Assembly: GCA_025266875.1 (NCBI GenBank)
Contig: JALLLT010000010.1
Coordinates: 682,001 to 746,000 of the forward strand
DNA: 64,000 nucleotides
From: Fennellomyces sp. T-0311
Lineage: Eukaryota > Mucoromycota > Mucoromycetes > Mucorales > Lichtheimiaceae
Direction: 5' to 3'
Below are positions 23,359-35,740 of this stretch, piece by piece. Numbering within the stretch: position 1 is the first letter of the stretch; each line of letters starts with the position of its first letter. Under the pieces are notes generated by a model. It ran no database searches. It was given only the letters and a program-made list of their open reading frames with translations, and was not told the DNA's origin. The translations under genes and the position numbers were made by a program.

Positions 23359-26300
23359 ATGAGCAATGATGATCAGCGCCTGGGGTAAACCCGCCCTCAT
23401 CACATCAACATCTGCCTTGAACTAACTCGTTGCAGATATTTCGATATAAGAGTCTCCAATGACGATGGCCGCGCAAGCAGACGCTTGTCGCCGACACACG
23501 CCCACGTTCGTTTTCCGCATCAGCTTGAGGAATGGATCCAGGCGTCGCGAGAAGCTTCCCTCCATCCACCCGCCGACGGACCACGTCCATCACGCAAAGA
23601 GCGCCTCGTCGCATACTTTCACAGACGATTCCCTGGCCGCATCGTTCGCCGAGTACTCAAATGTGCCTTGGCCTATTTCGTGGCTGCGTTGTTCATTCTC
23701 ATCCGACCGGTTGCTCGAGCACTCGGACGAGCGCCGTTTCTTGTAGCAACCGGCATGCTTTTCAGTCATCCGGGGCGAACCATGGGTGCGCAAGTCGATA
23801 CCACTATTATGGCTGTCACTGGAATTGTGCTTGCCATCCTATATTCGTTTGCTGGTCTTGCCGCGTCCGTCTCATACAACGTCAACCATGACAACTACAG
23901 CGTTAATCCCGTCGGTTTGACGGCCAATGCCATATTCTTGGTATGCGGCATCTTTGGTGCGCAGTTACTGCGACAAATGTGGCCAAAGTTCTTCTTCTTC
24001 TCGCTCCACTTTATGATTGTGCAAATCTTTACCTTTACCATGGGCATTAATGAGCTCGAAATACCTTACATGCTGCCGGTCGAGTACGGTATCGCACTCA
24101 TCATTGGATGCGGCGTGTCGTTGGTCGTCAATCTGCTCATATGGCCCGAGACGGCCATGGATGGATTAGGTAAGCACTTTGACGGCTACATGCATATATC
24201 TTGATCATCAGTGTTTGTAGGACGAGCATTGCGTGACACCATGATCAGTAGCAAGGACATGTTGGATATGATCACCAAACAGTTCTTTCTGGATCCCCAC
24301 GTCGAGTTGCTTCCGTTCAACACCATCGACGAAGCTGCAGACAAGATGCGCAAAAATATGTCCAAGATGCGAACAGCATACAAGGAAGCCAAGTACGAAA
24401 TCTCGTATACCCGTGTGCGACCCCAAGAAATGCTCAACATACGCAAGTCCCTGGAGCGAATCGCAAAACACCTCAGTGCCCTGAGTCGATCACTTCATGT
24501 AGAACGCGAGCTCTTTGAAGGAATCCTTGCCTCTTTCCAGCTGGACAGTGAGGAGGAGGAAAACGACGGAGAGAAGACTGCTTCGGAAGAAGAGGCACAA
24601 CCACGGTCCAGCGGAAGTTTGAGAAGAATGGCATTTACCAAGCGGACAACCAGCACTGGATCCCTGTCCGATGACGATCAGCATCAACGGTCGGTTTCAT
24701 CACTCAAAGGCTTTCTCAGCATCCCGAATCTGCTGTCACCACAAGCCCAGGCGGTGCCATCCAAACGAAAAAAATGGATCAATACTGACGATCGCAGCCT
24801 GCTGTTCACCTATCTCGAAAGCCTGCGCGATCCTCTGACTTCCTTGTCGGTCAAGTGTGTCGACGTTCTATCCTGCGTATGCCAAAGCATGTCCCGAAAG
24901 CTGGATACGGAAGAAGCCGATGCGCCGGTCTTTCGCAATCTGTTCAAAAAGAACCGTGTGGCGGAAGAGGCGAAACCTGACGAGAAGTATCACGATCCTG
25001 ATCATTGCACTTGCGCAGACGATATGGTTCAGTCGCTGAGGGAATTTGATGCCGCAGAAAAGAGTAGGATCAGGGCGCTGTATAACCGCAACCGAAATCT
25101 GTCGGACGAACAAGCCATTGATATGAATATTCGCGAAGAGCTGTTTCTGGTGTTCTTTTTTATTTTTACGATACGAGAGATTACCAAAGAACTGGAGAAA
25201 ATGGCTCGCGATACGGAAAAGCTGCGGAAATCACATGTTCGAAGACTACTTTATATACCCCGTCCAACGTTGCGATGGCTACGAAAGTGGGCTAGCTGGA
25301 ACAACCATCAAAGTACGCGTGATAAAGGCGGATACTCCCATGGTAAGTGAGCCTTTTTCTTTTGGTCATGGATTTACTGATCAACGTCCATAGCTGCATT
25401 GGTGCAATACACCGAAGAAGAGCCTCCCAATAATGCGATCCACGACGAGTATCGTCTTGCCAACATGCACCCACGCAAACGAAAACGAAAGAATTCCGCT
25501 GTACCTTTGAACATGACGAAATCACGCACCACCAATCATAGCCGTCGGCCACCCAGTAGTACCAGTAGTTCACAAAACAGCAGACCCTCCGAAAGGACGC
25601 GACGACGAAGCAGCACCGTTCTGGTGGATCTGGAGAATCAGCTGAAATTCCAATCGACCGGGCAAAAGCCAGATTATGACAGCGAATCCTATGCGCGGTA
25701 CCAAACAACAGAGCCACCGCTTGCTTTGAGAATACGCTATTCCGTGTGGTTATTTTTCAAGTACATGGGAAAGTATGAAGTGAAGTTTGCGGCTAAAACA
25801 GCAGTGGCTGTCACTTTGTTGTGTATCCCTGCGTTTGTGCCTGATTCTGCGGATTGGTATTTGCAAGAGAAAGGACAATGGGCTGCTGTCACAGTGGTTG
25901 CCATTATGAACCCTACAAGGTGTGTATAATAACAATTGTAGTTTATTCGTATGTTTAACGGATAATGCAGTGGAGGAACACTAAACGCAAGTGTATGGCG
26001 TATCGTTGGAACAGTCATAGGTGCATTTGTCGGCTGGGCAGCTCTCGAAACAGATGACGGTAGTGCCTATGTACTAGGCTTTTTCGCTATAGTTTTAGGT
26101 ATGCAAGGATCTGTTTAGCAGCGTTTCAAGTGTTGACGAGGTCCATTATCTAGCTATTCCATTCTTTTATATCCATCTCGCTAGTACCTACAACAAGGTC
26201 GGCATCGTTGTTCTGATCACATACGTGGCCGTGGCACTCACACGGTACGCTCAACCGGTTCAAGGAGATACTGTAACAGATACGGTTTGGTACGTTGATG

Positions 26301-27275
26301 AGAATATATGCGCCAAATTTTGTAAAGTAGTAACTTCTTGTACGTAGGAAGCGAATGCTTACCGTTATTTCCGGTATTATTGGTACGTTTTCAGATCACT
26401 TCTGAAATAACAGGACGGCTAACGTGAAAAGTACTTGATAAGTTGCCATGATCTTGAACACGTAAGTACTTTCGTAATAGTCCCATAAAGTAATACGCTA
26501 ATACAAGTACACGATCCAGGTTAGTTTGGCCGTTTATTGCGAGACATGCCACTCGAAGATCAGTGTCGAGTATAATGAGCCGGCTGGGAGAATACTACAA
26601 CTTTCTAGTCGGCACATTTCTATACCATGATCCCAGTGTTCCTCCTACGGAATCAGATATCACTAAAGGCTCAAAGCTGGAGAGTAAAATACAAGCATCC
26701 ATCAACGCCACGTCGGTACTTCTTGAGCTTACAGACCATGAACCACGACTCAAAGGCCCGTTTCCCAAAGAAATTTATCACCACATGATCGATTCATGTC
26801 AAGCTATTCTAGATAATCTTGTAAGTATCCGTGTCGCCTTGATCCAAATGCCATGGATTGTCAAGATGGATATTTGCAGCGAGCAACACTATGTGCTTCG
26901 TCGAGATATGGTATAAACTTATGCTATGAATGGTTTTTTTTTCGCTAAACAATGAGGTAGATTGCTTCACTGATGATACACTTTTATGCCATTTCAAGCT
27001 CACTTGCTTCCAAAGTCCCTTTACCACCGTATCTTCCGTCAATGCGTGCAGCACGTGTTCGTGTGATCAACCATCGAAGGAATGCATCAAATAGTCAAGA
27101 CCGATGGGTCAAGTTTCGAAATCTATCGTGGTATGCCATGGCTTCTTGCTCAGAGGAAATAATCAATGAGCTGGAGCATCTGACTACGTTGGTGCGAACC
27201 ATACTGGGAGAGACTCGGTACGCTGAACGCGCCAGAAACTTGGACGAAAAGCTTATTTCAGAGGACAGATATTGA
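23359..27275 (+). CDS. Large ArAE/DUF2421 (fusaric acid resistance-like) membrane transporter (1143 aa, 10 exons)
   Basis: Exons: 23359-23384, 23436-24169, 24221-25342, 25394-25919, 25971-26098, 26154-26289, 26348-26382, 26443-26461, 26520-26910, 26961-27275; summed length is a multiple of three with no stop. Two membrane blocks are present. The first has about six helices (for example VLKCALAYFVAALFILI, VTGIVLAILYSFAGLAA, YGIALIIGCGVSLVVNLLIW), matching the fungal ArAE 6-TM N-terminal domain. The second (AAKTAVAVTLLCIPAFV, then TVIGAFVGWAALE, GIVVLITYVAVALTRYA) matches FUSC-like domains, followed by a DUF2421-like tail with MIHFYAISSSLASK and PLPPYLPS. A 300-residue charged cytosolic loop separates them. 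Family members are proposed exporters of aromatic acids; substrate and exact membrane are unknown. The start exon is only 26 nt. Exon 8 is 19 nt and restores a conserved ILNTLVWPFIAR stretch. Confidence 0.85.
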
Positions 27276-27616
27276 TTTGTTTCTCATAAAGTGGATCATA
27301 CCCGCAATGAATCTGTTGATACTAGCAACAAAGTCCTTAAGACATAATAAATCAGGTCTTGCCCCTTCTTGTGTGACCCGAGACACGAAAGTAAGCGCTG
27401 CCTGCACATTCATGCATAATAAGTATCTATTGTCAATCGCTTGCAAACCTCCAGCTGCTGTACTAAGAGAGATGGACTGCTGATCACACAATGGTGTATC
27501 TCTCTCTGGGCCGCCTAGAAGTCATGAGTCCAAAGAGAAGCTTCTTTGCAATGTACGACAAATGGAAAAGAGGGTAGCAACAAACGAACAAAGATGAAGA
27601 AAGCATCCCTCGTGAC
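27276..27616. other. Intergenic region after the ArAE transporter
   Basis: About 340 bp with open frames on both strands (27277-27483 + and 27258-27491 -) that overlap each other. Neither has a recognised domain, so neither is called. Confidence 0.35.
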
Positions 27617-28195
27617 GTGTTCCAGCTGTTCATTTCATGCGAAACAACACCATTTCCACTCGCTTTCATTCTCTACCAATGTTTCTTTGTGAAGCTTCTT
27701 GTGGGTTCTCTTGACAACTGTGCTGTGATTGTTGGATTTAAGCCCAATTTTCTTATAGCGAGGATCCGTCTTCGATTCGTCCAAGAATACCTCAGAACCA
27801 CCCACCACTCCCAATGGAATATGTACAAACTCGTCTCGAAGGCTGTGCAGCACTTTGCCATTGCTGATGTGGAGACTGATCTGCAATTGCTGGCCAGAAC
27901 AATCGAGCGAGGCTTCAATTCGGCAGCCACTGGCAGATTCAAAAAGATGAGCCGACGTGCGCAGAAGAGAGCTAAGAGAATGCAAGGAAGGGTCGGTCGT
28001 ATCATGAATTGCGCTGGTATCAGAAAGATTTTTCTGGAAGTCTATTTGGCCGTGAGTATGATGGATCCACTACTATGTCCTGAATGCCTGACAGTGGCTC
28101 TTTCAATACAGGAATGGAGAAAGCTATATCAGCTGGAGCTTGATCTGGCCATCCTAAAGAATAAGAGCGACGCACTTCGCCAACGATCTCCATAG
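27617..28195 (+). CDS. Possible small unrecognised gene upstream of SRP54
   Basis: An uninterrupted plus-strand frame covers this span. I do not recognise it. Support is a canonical in-frame intron at 28052-28111 (GTGAGT, a CTGAC branch site, CAATACAG), after which the frame continues EWRKLYQLELDLAILKNKSD to a stop at 28195. The only internal ATG with good context is at 27821, which would give a basic helical protein of 104 aa (27821-28051 plus 28112-28195) including KKMSRRAQKRAKRMQGR. Sequence upstream of 27821 may be leader or an earlier exon. Minus-strand frames of similar length overlap it, so strand is not certain. The product would be rich in Lys/Arg and Leu; no function can be given. 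Confidence 0.35.
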   Translation: MFQLFISCETTPFPLAFILYQCFFVKLLVGSLDNCAVIVGFKPNFLIARIRLRFVQEYLRTTHHSQWNMYKLVSKAVQHFAIADVETDLQLLARTIERGFNSAATGRFKKMSRRAQKRAKRMQGRVGRIMNCAGIRKIFLEVYLAVSMMDPLLCPECLTVALSIQEWRKLYQLELDLAILKNKSDALRQRSP

Positions 28196-28311
28196 CCTTC
28201 TGTTCCTGCTTCTTAGCACTTAACATAGCGAATACCGAATAAGCACGTAGTTCCGACGCTTGCACCATAAAATACGAAATTCTTCGCGGGCCAAACCCAG
28301 CAACGTTTACC

Positions 28312-30212
<1,901 letters not shown>

Positions 30213-30636
30213 TATAATAAAAAAAAGTACTATACTCTGCAGCAATACTCTTCTAGTTAATTGCACAGACGTTTTACTAGGCATAATGATGTTTATTTAA
30301 GGTTAGATAATAGGTAAATCTGGTGCCATAACTCTGTATATGCATTTGCCTTTTGAATCATCCCATTAAGAATATTACGTACATTTGTCTCGCATGGCCG
30401 ATATTCTCTCTTTTTTTCCTATGTTTAAAGAGCAACGCTAAGAGTTTATGACACTATAGTGGATCCACTGTATTTAACGCATCTTCAGCCACGAGAGAAA
30501 AAGTTTCGAATACCAGATTCGGCGATAATGGGCTCACAAGTACCAAGCCAAACAAAAAAAACTCGGTCATAGCTTAATGTGATCTTAGTGACATTCCCTC
30601 GTTTGAGCAAACTCTGATCATGGCAGTTGAATAATA
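30213..30636. other. SRP54 3' flank up to the transposon
   Basis: About 420 bp holding the SRP54 3' UTR. AATAATATAATAAAAA immediately follows the stop and may contain the poly(A) signal. No gene is seen. The last three bases (ATA, 30634-30636) are the left target-site duplication of the element that follows. Confidence 0.5.
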
Positions 30637-30650
30637 CACAGTGGGAAAAT
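30637..30650 (+). repeat. Left terminal inverted repeat of the CACTA-like element
   Basis: CACAGTGGGAAAAT pairs with the right end at 35728-35740, apart from one extra G. It is preceded by the target duplication ATA. Confidence 0.85.
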
Positions 30651-30913
30651 TTTCCGGTTCGGCTCTGTCTTCCCCGGTGAAATCCAGTAAAGTGTGGTGA
30701 TTACACGGTAAGCCCTGGTTATCCTCCGTTCAAACCAGGCTTCACGGAGAAGTACCTAAAATATACGGAGTTTTACTAGAATTTTCGGTAATACTAAGGT
30801 TTTTCCATGTTCTCAGTGATTCATGGTTCTTCTACGTAAGTACCGGTCCACTTTACGGAGCAAAACGGAGGAATACGGGTAGTAACCGATCTAATATAAT
30901 GGCGTTTAATCTT

Positions 30914-33900
30914 TCAAATTCCTGTGGTTACTCCTAAATCTATGCTATTTTGCAACATGTTTTCGTACACGTAGTAGAACCGATTTTGTACAGTTGGTGA
31001 TTCCAAGACTCCTACGGCACAATCGATACAAGTAGCATCGCAAACGTACAAACGCCCTTCAGATCCAAACGTGCCGTTACCACGCGGGTAACCATAATCG
31101 GATAGTTCTGTTTTAGTCGCAACGCGCACCAGGCATAGAATTCTTTCATCAGCTACGGTACACAATGAGCTTATACCAGATTGTGAGGCCCGTGCTACTT
31201 ACCAGCATATTTGTGAGAGAAAATGAGTATAATTTCTCCAAAGAAAGTTTTTTTTACATCCTTTCCAGTTACATTGGCGAAATGTGCATACTTGTCGACA
31301 GGTAACGTGAGCTTCACATACGTTCCATGTTTTTTAGTACAAAGTGGTAAGCAGCAGTCGTAAGTTGCATCCCGAAGATAAAGTCGTCTTCCAACTGTGA
31401 TATCATTGCAAAGTTTAGGTACATTGGCCGGTGACAGATGTCGTACACGTCCCCAAAACCTTCTGAGGTAATACATAAGGTTAATTTCTGGATAGTCATG
31501 AATTGACATTGACGATAAATGTGGCCCCCAAATTTCCGGTGCGCCTGGATAGGTGTCAACAAGGTGTACTGTAACATTTGATTTTGAAGATTTCGGGCAC
31601 CGTGCTGACTTGTCATCAACTCTATCCAGGTACCGCTGTGCTGCTACTGCAATTAGCTTATTCCCAGCATTGACACCTGGAGCTTGAGTAGATTTAATCT
31701 TGCGATCAAAAACACCAACAGCTCTTTCCATGCATCTTGTTCCATATCCACGCAAAGGGCCAAATTGACGAATTATCTCCGGAATATGTCGGAGGTAATG
31801 CTGGTTGACGGTATACTGGTGCACAGGAAGGTTCACACGTGCGAATTCATGCCATCTCTTTATACACCTATTAATCGTTTGTAAGTACATATAAATGTTC
31901 AATTTAATGATACTGAAAATTCTTCATACGCGGTAATTTGATCTATTGTGTCGCTTGTTTGCTTCCACGAAAGCGAAAGTGCAGACGCCTTGGCAAGATC
32001 GGCTAGTGCTTGAATCGCTGTGTCATTACAGCTATGATTATGTCGCTCAAGTTGATCAATGACTATGGTAGGTACAACGTATATAAGCAAGTCAATATAG
32101 TCCACCGCACGTGTATCTCGCGTTCGGGTCAGGACATCTAACAGTAGCTATTATAAATACAGAGACGCGACTTTTTCTCTTACTATAAGCATGGAATGAG
32201 CACTCACCTGTGATCCTTCCATCAAACGTTGCCGGCCACGATACCATTGATTTCTTGATTGCCTTGCTGACGGAAGCTTGTTGCGATTTGGACATTAAAT
32301 ATGGCGTGTTTAAGATAGGATTGCTGATCATCGCCCACACTTGAGGTCCCACATTACATCCAAAGATATGCATTTCATCGAGGCCAAATGAGAATGGTCC
32401 TTGGAAAGAGTCAAGGCGAGCGAATGGAGATGGTGATTTAATGTTATGAGCCTACGTGTGAAGTATAATATACTAAATGCCTTGGCGCAAATAACACATA
32501 TAATTGACTTTTCTAAATACTTACTATATCACCGTACTTGTAGTTTTCTTTGGTTCGTAGAGGGTCGAGATCTATATGTCCGGGGAAATAACGGCCATAT
32601 CCTGGGCGAGCATTTCCATTGCTTTTTCCAGCCTTTCGGCGATCAAGAGAATTGGCACTTTCTGATCGAACGGATTCTATTAAGCAAATTCGGCAACCGA
32701 AGGTAGACTGATGACCGCTATGATGTGCAAGCGAAGCAGTCCCAGGTATGTCGCCAGTAGCCAGGATCAAGTGTGCTTTAAATGATCTTACTTCATCATC
32801 ATCACATAGGACATCCATTCCAACCGTTTCCAAAACCCGAAGTTCGTTCAATAAAGGTGCAAGGAAAGAGTCCAAGTTGCCACCCTTGGATGTTGTTGGA
32901 ATAATACATACCTGGATCATGTTTTGATCACGATAACTAATAAAAGCGGTAGTTTTGGATTTAGTGTAAAGCAACAAAAGCACTCATTGTAAGCGCTAAT
33001 TACCGTTGATGTGGATCGAAGTTTAAAACGACCAAATGCACAATAGTCATCGATACAGTGCTGTGAATAAAAGGTTGAAAGCCGTCGACATATAGAATCA
33101 GGCCAATATCATGAGGCCCCCATTCTTGCGCGCAATTCAAAGCCTTGCCATCAAATATGTCACTGATTACACCGGTGTGCCGCATATTTTTCGGCGATTG
33201 TAATTTTTTTCTCGTCGCTTCGTTTGAAATCAATGACGCAAGCTGGTCCGAAAGAGGTAGATATTGCATAGTAGAGTACGCCTTCTTTTGAACTGCATCG
33301 CGGTATCTTGCTTTTTGACATTTCGGATTGGGGCAGTTACTAGCTTCATCATCATCTAGGAAGAGATGACATCCATTACTGCAAATATCATATTCTTGCT
33401 TGGCTACCGGATACAGTGATGTGAGAAGGTTCTCTGTCAGGTATGGTGAAAGGAGAGTGATGAATTCTTGGCATGGATTGGTTATATCTAAGCGGTAATA
33501 TAATCAGAAAATACTCACTTAACATAGATATAAATATATGAACTTACCGAAACCTCCGCGTAACGTTATAACCCAATTAACGAATTTTACCAATCGTTCG
33601 TACGCTGAACGTGGTATATTAAAGTCTTCAATGACCTTAAGAAGATCCAAACTGAGTAACTCCGATGTGGAGAGGTGCGGGATTTCGGTACCCACGAACA
33701 CCTCCTTTCGCTCAGTGCCATCTGCCAATGACGTGTTGCCTGCTGCGCTTTGCGGACTCGTGCTTTCGAGCTGGGATAGCATGGAATCTTGATTCTCGTC
33801 AGTCGGGCAAATGAAGCTGGTTGGATCTTCATCATCTATATCGAAATCGTAGCCGTCATCATGATACGTGTCGTAATGGCAAGTATCTTCATTGTTGTGG

Positions 33901-34166
33901 CCCTCACTGATTGTTGCAGCGGCGTCTACGGTGGAATTTATAACGGAGCGACGCTTTGTTGTCCTATTATAGTTTATGCCCAAGGTACGCTTTCTTATAC
34001 TTGGATTTGATTGATTCGAGTAGGTCACGTCGGCTGTATCCACACGTTCACGCGTTCTCGTCTGGTTCTCCACGACTTTCCAGTGGTTTTTTTCGAAACA
34101 ACTAGTTTCGTGGCTCTTTAACTTTCTTTTAGTGTATGATCCACCACAGTAGCGACACCTCTTCAT
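30914..34166 (-). CDS. Tnp2-type (CACTA) transposase, 958 aa, seven exons, apparently intact
   Basis: Minus-strand exons 34166-33548, 33487-33004, 32936-32525, 32451-32208, 32137-31914, 31857-31203 and 31152-30914; phases chain without a stop. A zinc-binding C2HC motif opens the protein (CRYCGGSYTKRKLKSHETSC, residues 4-23), followed by an acidic, Ser-rich linker. A second Cys cluster (CSNGCHLFLDDDEASNCPNP) precedes the transposase core: HDIGLILYVDGFQPF, IIPTTSKGGNLDSFLAPLL, HLILATGDIPG, CRIC, FGLDEMHIFG and the helical part PLRGYGTRCMER. Order and motifs follow the transposase family Tnp2 (CMC superfamily), which cuts and reinserts the element. It lies inside a transposon with matched ends. 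An upstream in-frame ATG exists within the repeat array, but the one at 34166, just before the zinc motif, is preferred. Confidence 0.85.
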
Positions 34167-34235
34167 CTTGTAAGTCGAGTTTAAAAGTGGAGGCTGATCA
34201 GGATTGTTTTTTTTTTTATTTACATGGTATGTAAG

Positions 34236-34386
34236 TCCACCGCCGCAGCATTCTGATAACGTAAGTATAAACAGGTTATTGGTACTCCACCGCCGCAGCA
34301 TTCTACACGGTAAGTACGAACAGAACTCCACCGCCGCAGCATTCTGCACAATAAGTACGAACAACACTCCATCACCGCTGCATTTG
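34236..34386. repeat. Four direct repeats between the divergent transposon genes
   Basis: The motif TCCACCGCCGCAGCATTCT begins at 34236, 34286 and 34327, and a diverged copy (TCCATCACCGCTGCATTTG) at 34368: spacings of 50, 41 and 41 bp. Three of the copies are followed by a TAAGTA(C/T)(G/A)AACA-like stretch. They fill the gap between the transposase ATG (34166, -) and the second gene (34436, +). Such arrays in CACTA elements can bind the element's own proteins; that role is inferred here. Confidence 0.85.
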
Positions 34387-34435
34387 TCCTCATCTCTTTC
34401 TATTTTCTCATTCTTTGCTTATCCCAAGTATAACC

Positions 34436-35350
34436 ATGCCACCCAAGAATGCCAGGAAGCCCAACATTAAAGAAGATATTGTGGAACTGCAAAGCCAGTT
34501 GAAGGCTCTGAATGAAGATGTCCAGCTTATTTATGGGACGGTCAACGTTATCGAAGCCGCGATAAAGAAGATATTGGAAGCGCAAGAAGAGCAGCATGAA
34601 AAAACTATGTCAATGATCAGCGATTTCATCGAAAAATCAAGACCGACTACAGCCATTGGTGAAAGTGGCGGTTCCAACGAAACTAACCACACACCAAGCA
34701 CAAAAAAGGTTATACCAGCGCCTCGTGTTTACAAAGAAGTTGAAGGCAAAACCAAGGGCTTTACTCTAAGGATTGTCAAGGATCATATTGTACAATATGT
34801 CATCAAGGAAGCTAATAAGGAACTGACCGATCCTGAGGCAGAAGCACAGTACCAAACGATGCGCGATGAACTTAACATCGCTCTAAACGTACTGGAGTCT
34901 CGAGTCAAGAAGGCAATTACTGACACGATGTCTGAAGAAGATCGATACGAATACCAGTCAGACGAGTCCATTGTCGACATGAAAGGTTACACATGGGGAT
35001 CACGAAGTTTGGCGAGGTTCCGTGATATTGCGATCAGGAGCTTTGAGGATATGGTACTGGAGGCAACAGGAGTTGATCTTTCGGTATGCGAAAGCCACTG
35101 GGCTTCATCGCACATGTTAGAAGAAACATGGAACAACAGATGCAAGACGAAGTCCCCAACCAAGGCCAGCAAGCGCAAGCATGATGGGAGGGGCTCCAAG
35201 AGCCAAGAGCATCCAGAAAAGCATGTACGGTTTGAGGAGCCTGAATCGGAAGGCGATAACGAGGATGACTATCTGAATGTCGCGGAGAGTACAGATGACG
35301 AGGAGAGAGTCAGTGACAATGAGTGTGTCGATGACGAGAGTGACGAGTAA
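34436..35350 (+). CDS. Second transposon gene, coiled-coil protein of unknown function (304 aa)
   Basis: A single-exon gene inside the CACTA-like element, on the strand opposite to the transposase. I do not recognise the family. It begins MPPKNARKPNIKED and has a coiled-coil-like segment near residues 15-70 (ELQSQLKALNEDVQLIYGTV). A middle region (about 105-245) with GFTLRIVKDHIVQYVIKEAN and YTWGSRSLARFRDIAIRSF may be globular. The C-terminal 70 residues are a basic stretch (KTKSPTKASKRKHDG) followed by a very acidic tail (SESEGDNEDD-type). A TnpA-like DNA-binding partner is possible by analogy with plant CACTA elements, but no homology is visible. An in-frame ATG at 34415 is less likely because the MPPK start has the better context. 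Confidence 0.75.
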   Translation: MPPKNARKPNIKEDIVELQSQLKALNEDVQLIYGTVNVIEAAIKKILEAQEEQHEKTMSMISDFIEKSRPTTAIGESGGSNETNHTPSTKKVIPAPRVYKEVEGKTKGFTLRIVKDHIVQYVIKEANKELTDPEAEAQYQTMRDELNIALNVLESRVKKAITDTMSEEDRYEYQSDESIVDMKGYTWGSRSLARFRDIAIRSFEDMVLEATGVDLSVCESHWASSHMLEETWNNRCKTKSPTKASKRKHDGRGSKSQEHPEKHVRFEEPESEGDNEDDYLNVAESTDDEERVSDNECVDDESDE

Positions 35351-35676
35351 TATCCACGTTTGAAGGTAACACGGTCGAAAGCACAAGAGCTCGGATGCGT
35401 TAATAATGTCCCTGATCTGTAGTATTTTTTTAAATGAATGTAACCGTAGATAGTATATGTACTATGTGGTAGTGTTATTTGAATAAAAATATCATATATT
35501 ATAGCGGAAAGCTACTTATACTCTTTATACTAGTTCTATGTATTATAGTAAACATCAGTTCTATAGCTGTGGCACCCGTACATATTTCGGTACGGTTCTT
35601 CCCCGTTTTCACAGGTTCCGTTTTGTTTAGTTTTCCCCGGTTCAGTTTTGTTCAGGTAAAGTGACCAAATCTACGT

Positions 35677-35701
35677 GGTTTTTACCGAACCGGTGAAAAC
35701 C
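35677..35701. repeat. Subterminal hairpin in the right end of the CACTA-like element
   Basis: GGTTTTTACCG and CGGTGAAAACC flank AAC and pair at 10 of 11 positions. It lies 40 bp inside the right end; the left end carries related CCGGTTCGG and CCCCGGTGAAA motifs. It may be a transposase recognition site. Confidence 0.6.
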
Positions 35702-35727
35702 GATTTCAACCACGATTTACCGGCCGT

Positions 35728-35740
35728 ATTTTCCACTGTG
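35728..35740 (-). repeat. Right terminal inverted repeat of the CACTA-like element
   Basis: ATTTTCCACTGTG, the inverse of the left end CACAGTGG-AAAAT. It is followed by the target duplication ATA at 35741-35743. Confidence 0.85.

Larger units (their letters stand above)
30637..35740. mobile_element. Complete CACTA-like (Tnp2-type) DNA transposon, 5.1 kb, two divergent genes
   Basis: The left end begins CACAGTGGGAAAAT and the right end, reverse-complemented, begins CACAGTGGAAAAT; the next bases also match in part (CCGG in both). ATA directly flanks both ends (30634-30636 and 35741-35743), a 3-bp target duplication as made by CACTA/CMC elements. Inside are a seven-exon Tnp2-type transposase on the minus strand and a single-exon gene on the plus strand, transcribed away from a shared central region with a direct-repeat array. 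Both frames are uninterrupted, so the copy could be autonomous. The outer 250-350 bp are non-coding and carry repeated CCGGTT/CCCCGG motifs that may be transposase binding sites. Confidence 0.88.
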
